A DNA stretch of 17,253 bases. Source: Pseudozyma flocculosa PF-1 (Eukaryota > Basidiomycota > Ustilaginomycetes > Ustilaginales > Ustilaginaceae). Each line of letters begins with the position of its first letter. Within the stretch, counting starts at the first letter, position 1. Both the position numbers and the translations under genes were made by a program. Below, piece by piece: positions 8,801 to 17,253 of this stretch. The stretch spans positions 293,681 to 310,933 of the forward strand of contig NW_006920887.1 in NCBI RefSeq assembly GCF_000417875.1, written 5' to 3'. The notes beneath the pieces are model-generated. The model did no database searches, was not told the DNA's origin, and was given only the letters and a program-made list of their open reading frames with translations.

Positions 8801-10790
8801 TCTACCGCAACAAGAAGGAGGTCCTCTTCGAAAACATCATCGGCTGGGCCACGTTCGAGCAGTACCTCGTCGTGGCCCAGTATGATGACGCCACGCAGCC
8901 GCCGACGATGCGGCTCAAGGTGTCGCTCGACGCGCGCCGCTTTTCCGACCTGCACTTCCCGCCCGACCTCGACGTCAAGACGCGCGCCTACACGGTGCTC
9001 GACTCGGTCACCGACTCGATCTTCCTCCACTTCACCACCCACTCGGGCGCCGGCAGCGAGTGGGGCACGCTGCTCAAGAGCAACTCGAACGGCACCTACT
9101 TTTCGCGCTCGCTCGAGTACGTCAACCGCAACGACAAGGGTTTCGTCGATTTTGAAAAGATGCTCGGCCTGGACGGCGTGGCGCTCATCAACGCCGTGGC
9201 CAACCCGGACGAGGCGGCGCTCTCCGGACGCAAGGACCTCGTCAGCCGCATCACGCACAACGACGGCGGGCGCTGGAAGCCGCTGACGCCGCCGGTCCGC
9301 GACGCCTTTGGCAACCCGTACGAGTGCAACGCCGTCGGCTGCAGCCTGCACATCCACGGCTTCACCGAGCGCGACAACCCCAAGGCCACCTTTAGCAGCC
9401 CGTCGGCCGTCGGACTGATGCTCGGCGTGGGCAATGTCGGCCGCAAGCTGTCGCCCTACCGCGACAGCGACACGTTCCTCACGCGCGACGGCGGCTTCAC
9501 CTGGGAAGAGGTGCACAAGGACGCGCACCGGTGGGAGTTTGGCGACCAGGGCTCGATCATCATCCTCGTCAACGACGAGGACGCCACCGACACGGTGCTC
9601 TACTCGCTCAACGAGGGCCTGACGTGGGAGTCGTACAACTTTGGCCAGAAGCTGCGCGTCGTCGAGATCCTGACGGTGCCCGAGGACACCCACCGCAAGT
9701 TCTTGCTGCTCGGCAGCCCGACGGGCTCGTCGGGCCACACGGTCGCCGTCTACCTCGACTTTTCGGCGCTCCAGACGCGCAAGTGCAAGCTCAACGTGGC
9801 GCGGCCCGAGGAGGACGACTTTGAGCTGTGGAGCCCGAGCGAGAGCCGCCAGGAGCCGTGCCTGTTTGGCCGCCAGACGTACTACTACAAGCGCAAGCGG
9901 CAGGCCGACTGCTACGTGGGCGAGACGATTGTGCAGCCGCACGAGGTGGTGCGCAACTGCAGCTGCACCGCCGCCGACTTTGAGTGCGAGTTCAACCACT
10001 ACCGCCGCCCCGACACCAACGAGTGCGTCCTGTACCCGGGCACCTCGGCGCTGCCCACCGACGACGTCGGCCAGTGCTGGGCCGCCGACAGCGACGGCTA
10101 CTGGTACGAGCGGACCAGCATGCGCAAGATCCCGCACTCGTCGTGCACCGGCGGCAAGCGCCTCGACCGCGGCGCACGCCACATCTGCAGCAACAACCCG
10201 GCCAGCCACGGCTTCTTTTGGTGGGCCACCGTCATCGCGTGCCCCTTTGCGCTGGCCGGCTTCGTGGGGTGGTGGTGGAACAAGAAGCAGCAGCGCGCCG
10301 GACGAGGGTGAGTAGGGCGCGCGTGCCCGGGACAGAAGCGAGAGCAATCGTATGGCATTGACGGCTGACTTGCCCAACCTACCCACACCTGCCTTTTCCT
10401 CCCTGCCCCTTCCCTGCCGCACCCACGACAGGAGCATCCGGCTGCCCGACACGTCGCGCTACACCGACTCGGAGTTTGCGCAGAACGTGGCGTCGGTGCC
10501 GCGCTACGTCGCCGGCCTGGCCAGCCTGGGCTGGTCAAAGCTGGTCGAGACGCTCGAGGGCGTGCCGTTTGTGCGCGACCGTCTGCGCCGTTCGCGCGGC
10601 AGCTACGGCGGCTACCGCAACCTGACCACCGACGAGGACGCCGAGGTGAGCAGCCGGAGCCGGGCGACTGCACCGCGATTGGGACGTGTGAGCGGGACGT
10701 AGCGTTGCTGACCGCCGTGCCTCTTTCTCTGCCTGCCTGCCTGCGACGCAGATCCTGCGCGACTACGAGGACGAGGAGCTGGACCGCTAA
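5836..10790 (+). CDS. VPS10: Vacuolar protein sorting receptor Vps10 (sortilin family), complete
   Basis: Vps10 is a type I membrane receptor that cycles between trans-Golgi and endosome and carries soluble hydrolases such as carboxypeptidase Y to the vacuole. Exons 5836-10307, 10432-10645 and 10752-10790 give 1574 residues, close to the yeast protein's length. The signal/anchor stretch is near 46-60 (LVWLAALACALALL), preceded by a long basic N-region. Two tandem Vps10 modules follow (about 80-790 and 795-1455). Each has Asp-box repeats such as SEDEGKTW, STDAGRTW, SLNDGYSW, TINKGVSW, TRDGGFTW and SLNEGLTW, and each ends in a cysteine-rich 10CC region (from KCGEG near 652 and KCKLN near 1316). 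The transmembrane segment is about 1460-1482 (FFWWATVIACPFALAGFVGW). The cytosolic tail has YGGYRNL (tyrosine-type sorting signal YRNL at 1552-1555) and an acidic end. ATG 5836 (or 5839, tandem Met) is chosen because it precedes the signal segment and has G at -3. Confidence 0.93.
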
Positions 10791-10794
10791 ACGA

Positions 10795-10836
10795 GGCAGC
10801 GGCGGCGGCAGCGGCGGCGGCAGCGGCGGCGGCGGC
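10795..10836 (+). repeat. 12-bp tandem repeat (GGCAGCGGCGGC), about 3.5 copies
   Basis: Three exact copies of GGCAGCGGCGGC plus a half copy begin five bases after the VPS10 stop codon. They lie in the 3' UTR. The period of 12 would keep a reading frame but no frame uses it. Confidence 0.85.
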
Positions 10837-10913
10837 GATGTGCGTGGCGGATGGGTGGAGAGGGGCATAGAGGCATGCTCCGAGGGACCCCACCCGCTCG
10901 AGCGTCGCGATGT

Positions 10914-10923
10914 TTATATAAAG
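10914..10923 (+). promoter_or_regulatory. TATA-like element (TTATATAAAG)
   Basis: A strong TATATAAAG match on the plus strand lies about 125 nt after the VPS10 stop. The next recognised plus-strand start codon is 2.7 kb away. It therefore either drives an unrecognised transcript, takes part in VPS10 3' end formation, or is a chance match. Confidence 0.3.
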
Positions 10924-11191
10924 GGCCCCATGCTGGCTCGGAAACGAAATCACCAAAAGCAGGCAGGAAGGTTGAGATTGAACAATCGCCAACGGCGTCT
11001 CTGAGAGGCATCGGGGGGCCGGATCGAGGGAAGATGGTCGCGTCGGTGTGGCATCGGGGCGACTGGAACGAGGCGAAGAGCAAGCAGCTCGACTGGCGAA
11101 CTGAGCTGGGGCCGTATCACGAACTGCCAGCCTGCTCGACGCCACTCTACCTCCGTCTCTCTCACGCATGCATTTTGGGGGGAAAGAGTAT

Positions 11192-11199
11192 TGACGTCA
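11192..11199. promoter_or_regulatory. Perfect CRE palindrome TGACGTCA
   Basis: TGACGTCA is the full site bound by ATF/CREB-type bZIP factors, which fungi have. It lies about 2.45 kb before the HAM1-like start codon and 400 nt after the VPS10 stop, so its target is unclear. A single 8-bp match can arise by chance. Confidence 0.3.
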
Positions 11200-11240
11200 C
11201 ACATCGGGTCCGGGCGGTCATGCCGACGTGCGGACGAGGC

Positions 11241-11284
11241 GGATGGATGGATGGATGGACGCGATGGATGGATGGACGGATGGA
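11241..11284 (+). repeat. GGAT tetranucleotide repeat, interrupted
   Basis: GGATGGATGGATGGATGGAC is followed by an interruption (GCGA) and further TGGATGGATGGACGGATGG units. It is an ordinary imperfect microsatellite in non-coding DNA, likely polymorphic between strains. Confidence 0.85.
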
Positions 11285-11942
11285 CCCTGAGATGAGGCGG
11301 CTAGGGCATGAGTATGCATCGTGACGCCATCGATCATCGTCGTGCTGCGTCCAGGGCCAGTACGTACCAGCGCCAGCCCGCACTTCGAGGCAAGGTCGCA
11401 CAACATCTACAGCCACCGTATGTACCGTCAGCCCGACGCCGCTGCCAGTTGGATCCGGGTGGTTCCGTCCGTTTGGGCTGGCGCGGCGTACAGAGTTGCT
11501 GGGGGATGGAATACGGATCAACATGAGACGGCCGGACGGGTGTCTATCGTCCCAGGTACTGTGACACCTCCCTGCCAGCTCTGGTCCGCACGTTGTGGGT
11601 AGGGAGTCAGACTAGCTGACGGATCGTCGTTGCATCCTACAGGTACCTGTTCGCCACCACACGGTATCACCTGCTCTGTCGTGTCGCTTCAAGCAGCGAT
11701 CAACGACTGGTTACGAGACATGCTAGGCTAGGCTGGAAGGGGAGGCGCTAGCGTTGTGAATCAGACTTGGGCATGTAACTACATAGCTGCCAACACCGCT
11801 CAGCCGCCTCTGCTCCTCCTACCGGTACGGCAACGACGATCTTGCATGGCCGAGTCCAGTCGATGGAACTGGCAGAGGAGCAGGTGAGAGCTAGAGCCAG
11901 GCTGGGCAGCTACGCTGTTGCACGCTTCGTGGGTGCGTGTGT

Positions 11943-11995
11943 CAATTGCCGATGCCAGCTACGAGATCGCATGCAGATGACCTGCGCGGCAATTG
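11943..11995. repeat. 9-bp perfect inverted repeat (CAATTGCCG / CGGCAATTG)
   Basis: The arms at 11943-11951 and 11987-11995 are exact inverse complements with a 35-nt spacer. They could form a hairpin in RNA. No flanking element or gene gives it a role, and chance is a fair explanation. Confidence 0.4.
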
Positions 11996-13310
11996 GAACG
12001 AAGGCGGCCGGGTAGTGTTGAGCTCTGGCCACGTCGTCGCCTCAGACGCCATCCAATGAATCTATGATTACGGCGGCGGTATGATATCAAACCTGTCAAG
12101 AGACAGGGCCAAGATTTTCGCGGCTACAGTAACGTGCGCTGCTACTTACATGGCTTAGCCTGGATTTCCTTTCATGTAAGACGTGGTGGGATGGCAGGTC
12201 ATTGTGGTGATTCCTCACCCGCAGGCCGCCTTCCTCGTGCCGTTGGCTACCTCATGTGAAGGCGGGGTGGCGGCGAAGCCTAGTCAGCTTGACAGGTGAA
12301 CGGCATCCAGACCGAGGGGCTGCGGGAGAGGGGAGCCGGAAAAAAAGGGCTTGGCCGACGACAGCAAGCGTCGTCGAGGGTGGGGACTGCGCACCGACGC
12401 CACAGACACCGGTGTCGCGATGTCATCACCTCCTGCCCTCTCGCGCAGCAAACGATGGCGACGGACGCACGGGCTCAGCCTGCCGGGCAGGGTCCTGCGT
12501 ATCGGCCGGCCGGCTGGCTGGCCGCCGTCCGGGGGGCGGTGTTGGGGAAAACAGGCAGGCAGGGGAAAGAGGGTCGCTCGGCGACTCTCGGTTGGAGATG
12601 ACGAACGACGATCTCAGCAGCAAGTCTGAGTCAAAGGCAGAGGAAGGGAGAGAGAGCGAAGGAGGGAGGACGAGGCGGGCACCCGTCCAGAGGATGGAGT
12701 GGAGACCCTTGGTTGCTTTGCGCTTCGATCCCGACCGGGGGTTTGGGGCCAAGGCCGACGCCGGCGGAGGAGTTCTGTAAGCGATGGGTTGAGAGGGAAA
12801 GGCCGGGGGCGAGGCCCAGGGCAAGATGCAGAGCCAGAGCCAGGGCCACGAAGCCAAAGCGTCACCGTGCTTGTTTGGCCGGCCAAAGGGTCCTCTTTGG
12901 TTTGATGCGACGAGCGAGCGAGCGGTAGCGCCCAAGGGGTGGCCGCTCCGCTGCCGCTCGTCTTTTCCTCTCGACCACCCAAGCAAGGTCCGAGCGCAGT
13001 AGCAGTCTTTTCTTTGCCTCGTCGCCGGCGTGACCGAAGCTCGAGCTTCGTCGAAAGCCGACCGTCGCACGCCAGAGGCCTAGTAGTCTGCCCCCTGGGG
13101 CCGGGCCTGTCTCAGGGCACAGACGTTAGTGTGCCTTTCCCTTCCGTGCGTGCCTTTGCCTACAGTACCTGCCTGGCCCCATTCCCTGGCCTTCCTTTCT
13201 CGGCAGTCTCGAGGATGAGGATGATGACGATGTCCGCATCCCCTCGCTCCCCGTCCAGACCGTGCGCGTCCCCGTCTGTCCGGAATCGAGACGCCTTCCC
13301 GTGCCGACCG

Positions 13311-13318
13311 TATAAGAA
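13311..13318 (+). promoter_or_regulatory. Probable TATA box (TATAAGAA) of the HAM1-like gene
   Basis: TATAAGAA stands in GC-rich DNA 337 nt upstream of the ATG at 13648, in the correct orientation. The sequence between them is pyrimidine-rich, as in fungal leaders. It implies a 5' UTR of about 300 nt if used. Confidence 0.45.
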
Positions 13319-13431
13319 GGCCAGCCCGCCGTCGTCTGTGCGTCGCCGCCACCCACCTCCGGTTTCTTCTACCACCAGCTACCACGTTTTGTTTCCACGA
13401 TACCACGCCGATAGCATCGTCTAATCCGATC

Positions 13432-13450
13432 CCAGCCAGCCAGCCAGCCA
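13432..13450 (+). repeat. CCAG tetranucleotide repeat
   Basis: There are four exact CCAG units plus CCA, about 200 nt before the HAM1-like start codon. It probably lies in the 5' UTR. Confidence 0.8.
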
Positions 13451-13647
13451 AGCGAACGCACACCCGCCCGTTCGCCCCGCTCCCCCACCGCATCGCTTTC
13501 AATCGCCTGTCTTGGCCTTTTGTTAGCACCACCCACCCGCCCATCCACCCCATCGAATCGATCTCGATTGCGCTAGCCGCCTCCTGATCAGGTCCCAATA
13601 CCCGTCCGACCCTCTCGACACTCGCACGCACGACTGCCGCCACCACC

Positions 13648-16600
13648 ATGTCGTCGCTCCCCCCAGCCAAGAGCGAGATCTCGGAGAAGCCGTCGAAGAA
13701 CTCCGTCACTCGCGCGGTCGACCCCAGGGCCAAGGAGGCCGACACCGAGCGCGCCTCGAGGCTCTTTGGCGTCGTCCAGGCGTTCCGCGAGGGTCGATAC
13801 CCCGACAACAAGCAGATTGACGTGAGTTGAGTCGATGCCGTGTACCTTCGAATGCGCAAAAGAGGGCGAGGGCGAGATCGGAGCTGGATGTAGAACCCAG
13901 TCGGATGGACGACGTGCTCGGAAGTCTTCGGGATCGATGGAGTGCAAGGTGGATGGAAATATTCCAACTGCCGCCGTGCAGCGGATGCTGACCCTGCCTG
14001 CATGCATCTCTCGTTCCCCTCTCCGCAATAATTGCCGCCCGGCCCGCTCAGGATACCCTCAAGTACACGCTTGCGCACAGCCCCATCGACGAGACCAAGC
14101 TCTCGTCCGATGGACGCACCCTGGTCAAGGATGTCCGCGAGCTCATCGAGTCCGGTGAGTGACCTCATGTCGTCCTGCCATATTGGATCCTACCCAGCTC
14201 GAGCGGCTAGCCGCAGCTGGGTAGCGGCTGATTGAGCCGCGCCACGCCGCGCCCCGGACACGCCGGATGGCATTTTCTGACAGCTCGGCGTTTTTCCCTC
14301 CTCGTCCCCCCTGGCCCCCTCTGCCCCTCCTGACCGCAGCGCGCCAGATGGTGATGGAGAAGAACAGCAACGAGGAGTTCCAGAACTTCCTCTACGCCAC
14401 CCGCAAGGCCGATGTCGCCCGCAACGTCAACGTCGCCTCGCCCCTCAGCAAGGACGAGGCGCAGAAGCACGGCGAGTCGGCCGGCGAGGCCTTCCGCACC
14501 CTCGTCACCCTCTTCCTGCGCAACGGCGAGCTGCGCAAGATCTTCCAGGACCTCGGATACGTCGGCCGCGACATGTTTGCCGATGGTGCCGCCAAGGCCG
14601 CCGAGGTCTCGCGCCCGCACGAGGAGAAGCTGGCCCAGGTCGACCAGCCCGCCCCCGACAACGAGTTCCACGACGAGATCCCCGGCGCCCTCCAGAAGCG
14701 CAAGGCCGAGGAGAAGGCCGAGCGCGCCAGGGAGGCCGCCCGCACCGAGGGCGCCGACCACGCCCAGGACGTCGCCGACACCCTCGACCCCAACGCCTCG
14801 CGCGAGCAGAACCAGGCCCGCCTCGCCGACAAGGCCAACGAAAAGGCCAACATCCTGTCGAGCAAGATCCCCCAGAAGCACAAGGACAACCTCCGCGAGC
14901 AGGCCGACAAGACCCAGGACTACCTCAAGGAGAAGTTCCCCAAGGAGCGCCGCGACCAGTTCATCTACCGCCTCAAGAAGGTCGTCATCGAGTGCCAGCG
15001 CCACCCCGACTACGAGGACGCCATCGACTACTTTATGACGCTTTTTGAGCAGTACAAGGGCCACGCCAGCTCGGTGCAGAACCAGGCCACCCAGAGCGCC
15101 AGCCAGGTCCGCGGCGAGGGCAACGTCGCCACCGCCGAAAACGCCTTCCGCACCCTCATCGAGCGCTTCGCCAACGGCAGGCCCACCCAGCCCATCCTCG
15201 ACGCCATCGACCAGCTCTACACCGACGCCCGCAACGACGGCGAGCTCCGCGACTGGTTCCAGCGCCTCGACACCTACGTCCGCCGCGCCCTCCAGGAGCC
15301 CGGCTTCATCATGAAGGACGAGGCAGACACCCAGGCCCGCCAGCTCCGCGACTCGGGCAAGAAGTTCTTTGTCTCGCCCGACGCCAGCTCCAACCAGCAG
15401 GGCGGCAAGTACCAGCCCCACTTTAAGAACCTCGCAAACCAGATCGAGTTCTTCTTCAAGGGCATGGGCGACGACCCCCTCAACCAGAAGTTCGGTGAGT
15501 CCCCCTTCCCCCGCACACCCTGCGGCCCAAACGCATCAGACTGACCCAAGAACCCGTCTAAACCCTCAAATTGGCACACAGGCGAGGACATCAAGAGGCT
15601 CACAAAGGACCTGTTCTTGAATGCCGATGGGAAGCCGTCCTTCAAGCCGCATTTGTGGGCGGATGTGTCTAAGACGATTGGCCCCGCTCTGCTGTCCCGT
15701 GAGTGCCTCTCATCCACATCTTCAATCCCAGGTTTCCAGCGGAGAGGCCTCCCATCCTTGCAGACATGGTGTGACTGACGATCTTGACCTTTCCTATGCT
15801 CTCTCGCGCCACTTTTACGCCTCAATCCCTTAGACATCGGTGAGTGGTCTCTATCTCGCAACATGCCTTGTATCTTCGCCGTGTCGTCCATGCGCCTTTC
15901 GTGCGCTGCCTGGCTGCTCGGGGCCATGCACTGGGGAGACGAGTGCGGAGGTCGGGTCAGGGCGCCGACTGGCCAGCCGCAGGGAAAAGGCTATAACGCC
16001 GCCGCCTCCTGCTGTCTGTGGTGCCGGAGCGCCTCCATTGGGTCCCTACGCTCGAACGTTCGGAGCCCGGTCGTCGTCACGTCGAGGTTGCCTCGTGGCT
16101 GCCGGCGCGTTCAGGACCTGCCCTGCTCGACCCCGATGCGTGGTACCAGGACATCACACTGACCATCAGCTTTCTCATGCCGTCCGTCTTCTACCCCACG
16201 TCGTCCACACCAGGATCGATCCCGCTGCCCAGGATGGAGTACGCCGACAAGCAGAACGAGCTGCTGATCGAGGACCTCAACATCGACCCGCTCAACGTGC
16301 TCCCCTCGGTCTACGAGATCGAGAACCGCAACCACATGAAGTTCTCGGCCTTCAAGGAGATCCCCAACCAGGCGCAGCACAGCCTGAAGCTCACCATCTA
16401 CCAGATCCAGCTCGACATCCGCGACGTCAACTTTCACTACCGTCGCATGTCCGGATTCAAAATCCAGGAGTCTGGGAGGGCGGACATTCTGTTGGGTGGC
16501 AAGGGCTTGACGCTCCAACTCGCTCTGGACTCAGAAAGTCGCAAGAACCACATTTTTACGGTCAAGTCGGTCAAGGCGTCGATTGACAAGATGTCGTTCG

Positions 16601-17253
16601 CCATCAAGGGCACGAAGCACGACCTGCTTGCCAAGCTGGTGCGCCCGCTCGCCATTGGGCTGATCAAGAAGTCGATCTGCAAGGCTGCCGAGCAAGGTAT
16701 CCGCAACGCGCTCGAGGACCTCGACCGCAACCTCGTTGAGCTTCGCGACCGTGCCGAGCGCAACAAGGATGTCGAGGGCAAGGGCTTCGGCGATGCCTTC
16801 AAGGAGACGTTCCAGAAGGACAAGAGCAGCGCCAGCGACAAGGAGAGCAAGGGCACGTTCAAGTTTGTCACGTCCAAGCGCCAGTCGATGATGCCCGACG
16901 TCGGCCACCCGGACGGCCTGGTGCAGAGGCTCGACGAGCGCAGCGAGCTGGCCAAGTCGACTGGCAACTCGCACAAGGAGTGGTACTCGCCCGCCTTCAA
17001 CCTGGTCGCCGAGGGCCAGCCCAACCCCAAGAACACCGAGAGCGCCAAGACGGCCGGCCTGGGCAGCAAGCAGACGGCCGCCACCGCCGCCGGTGCTGCG
17101 GGCGTCGGTGCCGGTGCCGCTGGCATTGCCGCCGCCACTGCCTCGCGCGGTCACGGCGCTGGCCAGCCCGGTCAGACCTCGACGGCCTACACCAACCCTA
17201 GCGCGACCAACGCTGGCCCGGTCAACACCACCACCACCTCGGCCGCTGGCTCC
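13648..17253 (+). CDS. HAM1-like fungal protein (DUF5923 N-terminal plus DUF4449 C-terminal), 3' end beyond window
   Basis: The exons are 13648-13821, 14052-14154, 14340-15494, 15582-15698, 15834-15839 and 16214 onward. They give 865 residues to the window edge in continuous phase. All five introns have GTGAG donors and contain CTGAC. The start has a good context (CCACCACCATG). The N-terminal half (RASRLFGVVQAFREGRYPDN, then FLRNGELRKIFQDLGYVGRD and ECQRHPDYEDAIDYF) is the HAM1_N/DUF5923 type, with a Lys/Glu-rich helical insert near 210-260. From about 519 (IPLPRMEYAD, then VNFHYRRMSG and ADILLGGKGL) comes HAM1_C/DUF4449, which I recall as distantly related to BPI/lipid-binding folds. The visible C-terminal end is Ala/Gly/Thr-rich and probably disordered. 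The molecular role is not established to my knowledge. Membrane or lipid binding is only an inference. Confidence 0.88.
15834..15839 (+). other. 6-nt microexon (ACATCG) of the HAM1-like gene
   Basis: ACATCG lies between a CCCTTAG acceptor and a GTGAGTGG donor. It adds His-Ile to the join and splits a Gly codon, giving LLSHIGSIPLPR. The family, as I recall it, has IGxIPIPR at this point, which supports inclusion. Skipping keeps the frame but gives LLSRSIPLPR and loses the Ile-Gly. Confidence 0.7.
15840..16213 (+). other. Long (374-nt) intron of the HAM1-like gene
   Basis: It starts GTGAGTGG and ends CACACCAG, with ACTGACC at about 16157-16163 as a likely branch site. It is roughly three times the usual intron length here. 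Its last 220 nt are open in the frame of the following exon and include an in-frame ATG at 16177. Confidence 0.55.

Larger units (their letters stand above)
10791..13647. other. Large intergenic region with no recognised gene
   Basis: These 2857 nt between VPS10 and the HAM1-like gene hold no open frame with a recognisable domain. The longest frames are repetitive, Arg/Ser/Pro-rich or antisense to the next gene. About 11300-12300 is visibly less GC-rich than the rest and has stops in all frames. Elements seen are tandem repeats (10795, 11241, 13432), TATA-like sites (10914, 13311), a CRE palindrome (11192) and a purine-rich tract near 12636-12680. I found no tRNA with paired A and B boxes and no transposon ends. 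Confidence 0.6.

Noticed and set aside
6181..10452. 1423-codon open frame antisense to VPS10
   Set aside because: The sense strand has a well-supported protein with G/C-ending codons, which makes stops rare on the opposite strand in this register. The antisense product is Val/Ala/Arg/Leu-rich with no domain and crosses the VPS10 introns.
11868..11880. Possible tRNA A-box-like sequence (TGGCAGAGGAG)
   Set aside because: No B box (GGTTC-type) follows at a suitable distance and no cloverleaf could be drawn.
12426..13070. 214-codon minus-strand frame in the large spacer
   Set aside because: It is Ser/Pro/Arg-rich with no motif, and several overlapping frames on both strands are equally open.
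13080..14168. 362-codon minus-strand frame over the HAM1-like promoter and first exons
   Set aside because: It runs through a spliced sense gene and its leader, its composition is erratic, and it has no domain.
14207..15421. 404-codon open frame antisense to the HAM1-like gene
   Set aside because: It is a Leu/Val/Gly/Ala-rich shadow of the third-position bias in exon 3 of the sense gene, with no recognisable motif.

Overview
The window is nuclear DNA of a GC-rich filamentous or yeast-like fungus. A basidiomycete, possibly in Ustilaginomycotina, is my inference from overall style. The direct evidence is: spliced genes with mostly 90-140 nt introns; GTGAGT/GTGCG-type donors; a CTGAC branch-site-like motif in every intron but one (which has CTCAC); strong G/C bias at third codon positions; and fungal families (Vps10 receptor, fungal sterol O-acyltransferase, HAM1-like protein). 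I see no prokaryotic, viral, CRISPR or transposon signature.

Layout, left to right. (1) 1-1228, minus: N-terminal 409 residues of an ARE/SOAT sterol O-acyltransferase, cut by the left edge. (2) 1229-2380: divergent non-coding spacer. (3) 2381-3530, plus: four-exon mitochondrial inner-membrane DUF1640 (MCUR1/FMP32-like) coiled-coil protein. (4) 3639-4772, minus, convergent with it: a divergent phospholipase/carboxylesterase-fold protein that has lost its nucleophile serine and has no visible start codon of its own. (5) 4930-5309, minus: molybdopterin synthase small subunit (MoaD/MOCS2A/CnxG) with a 7-nt first coding exon. (6) 5310-5835: divergent spacer. (7) 5836-10790, plus: complete VPS10 sorting receptor (three exons, about 1574 aa). 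(8) 10791-13647: large gene-poor spacer with short tandem repeats, two TATA-like sites and a perfect CRE palindrome. (9) 13648-17253, plus: a HAM1-like (DUF5923 plus DUF4449) protein in six exons, one only 6 nt long, running off the right edge.

The genes do not form one pathway. Sterol esterification, vacuolar protein sorting and a lipid-binding-like HAM1 protein share a membrane/lipid flavour, but that may be coincidence. The most unusual part is the MoaD-hydrolase pair. The last codons of MoaD (PPVSGG) contain a consensus GTGAGT splice donor. The next strong acceptor (CCGCAG, 4778-4773) joins the hydrolase frame in the same phase, and no ATG serves the hydrolase alone. This suggests one locus making either free MoaD or a MoaD-hydrolase fusion through alternative splicing. 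Gene structures come from manual translation and family recall, not from alignments or transcripts.
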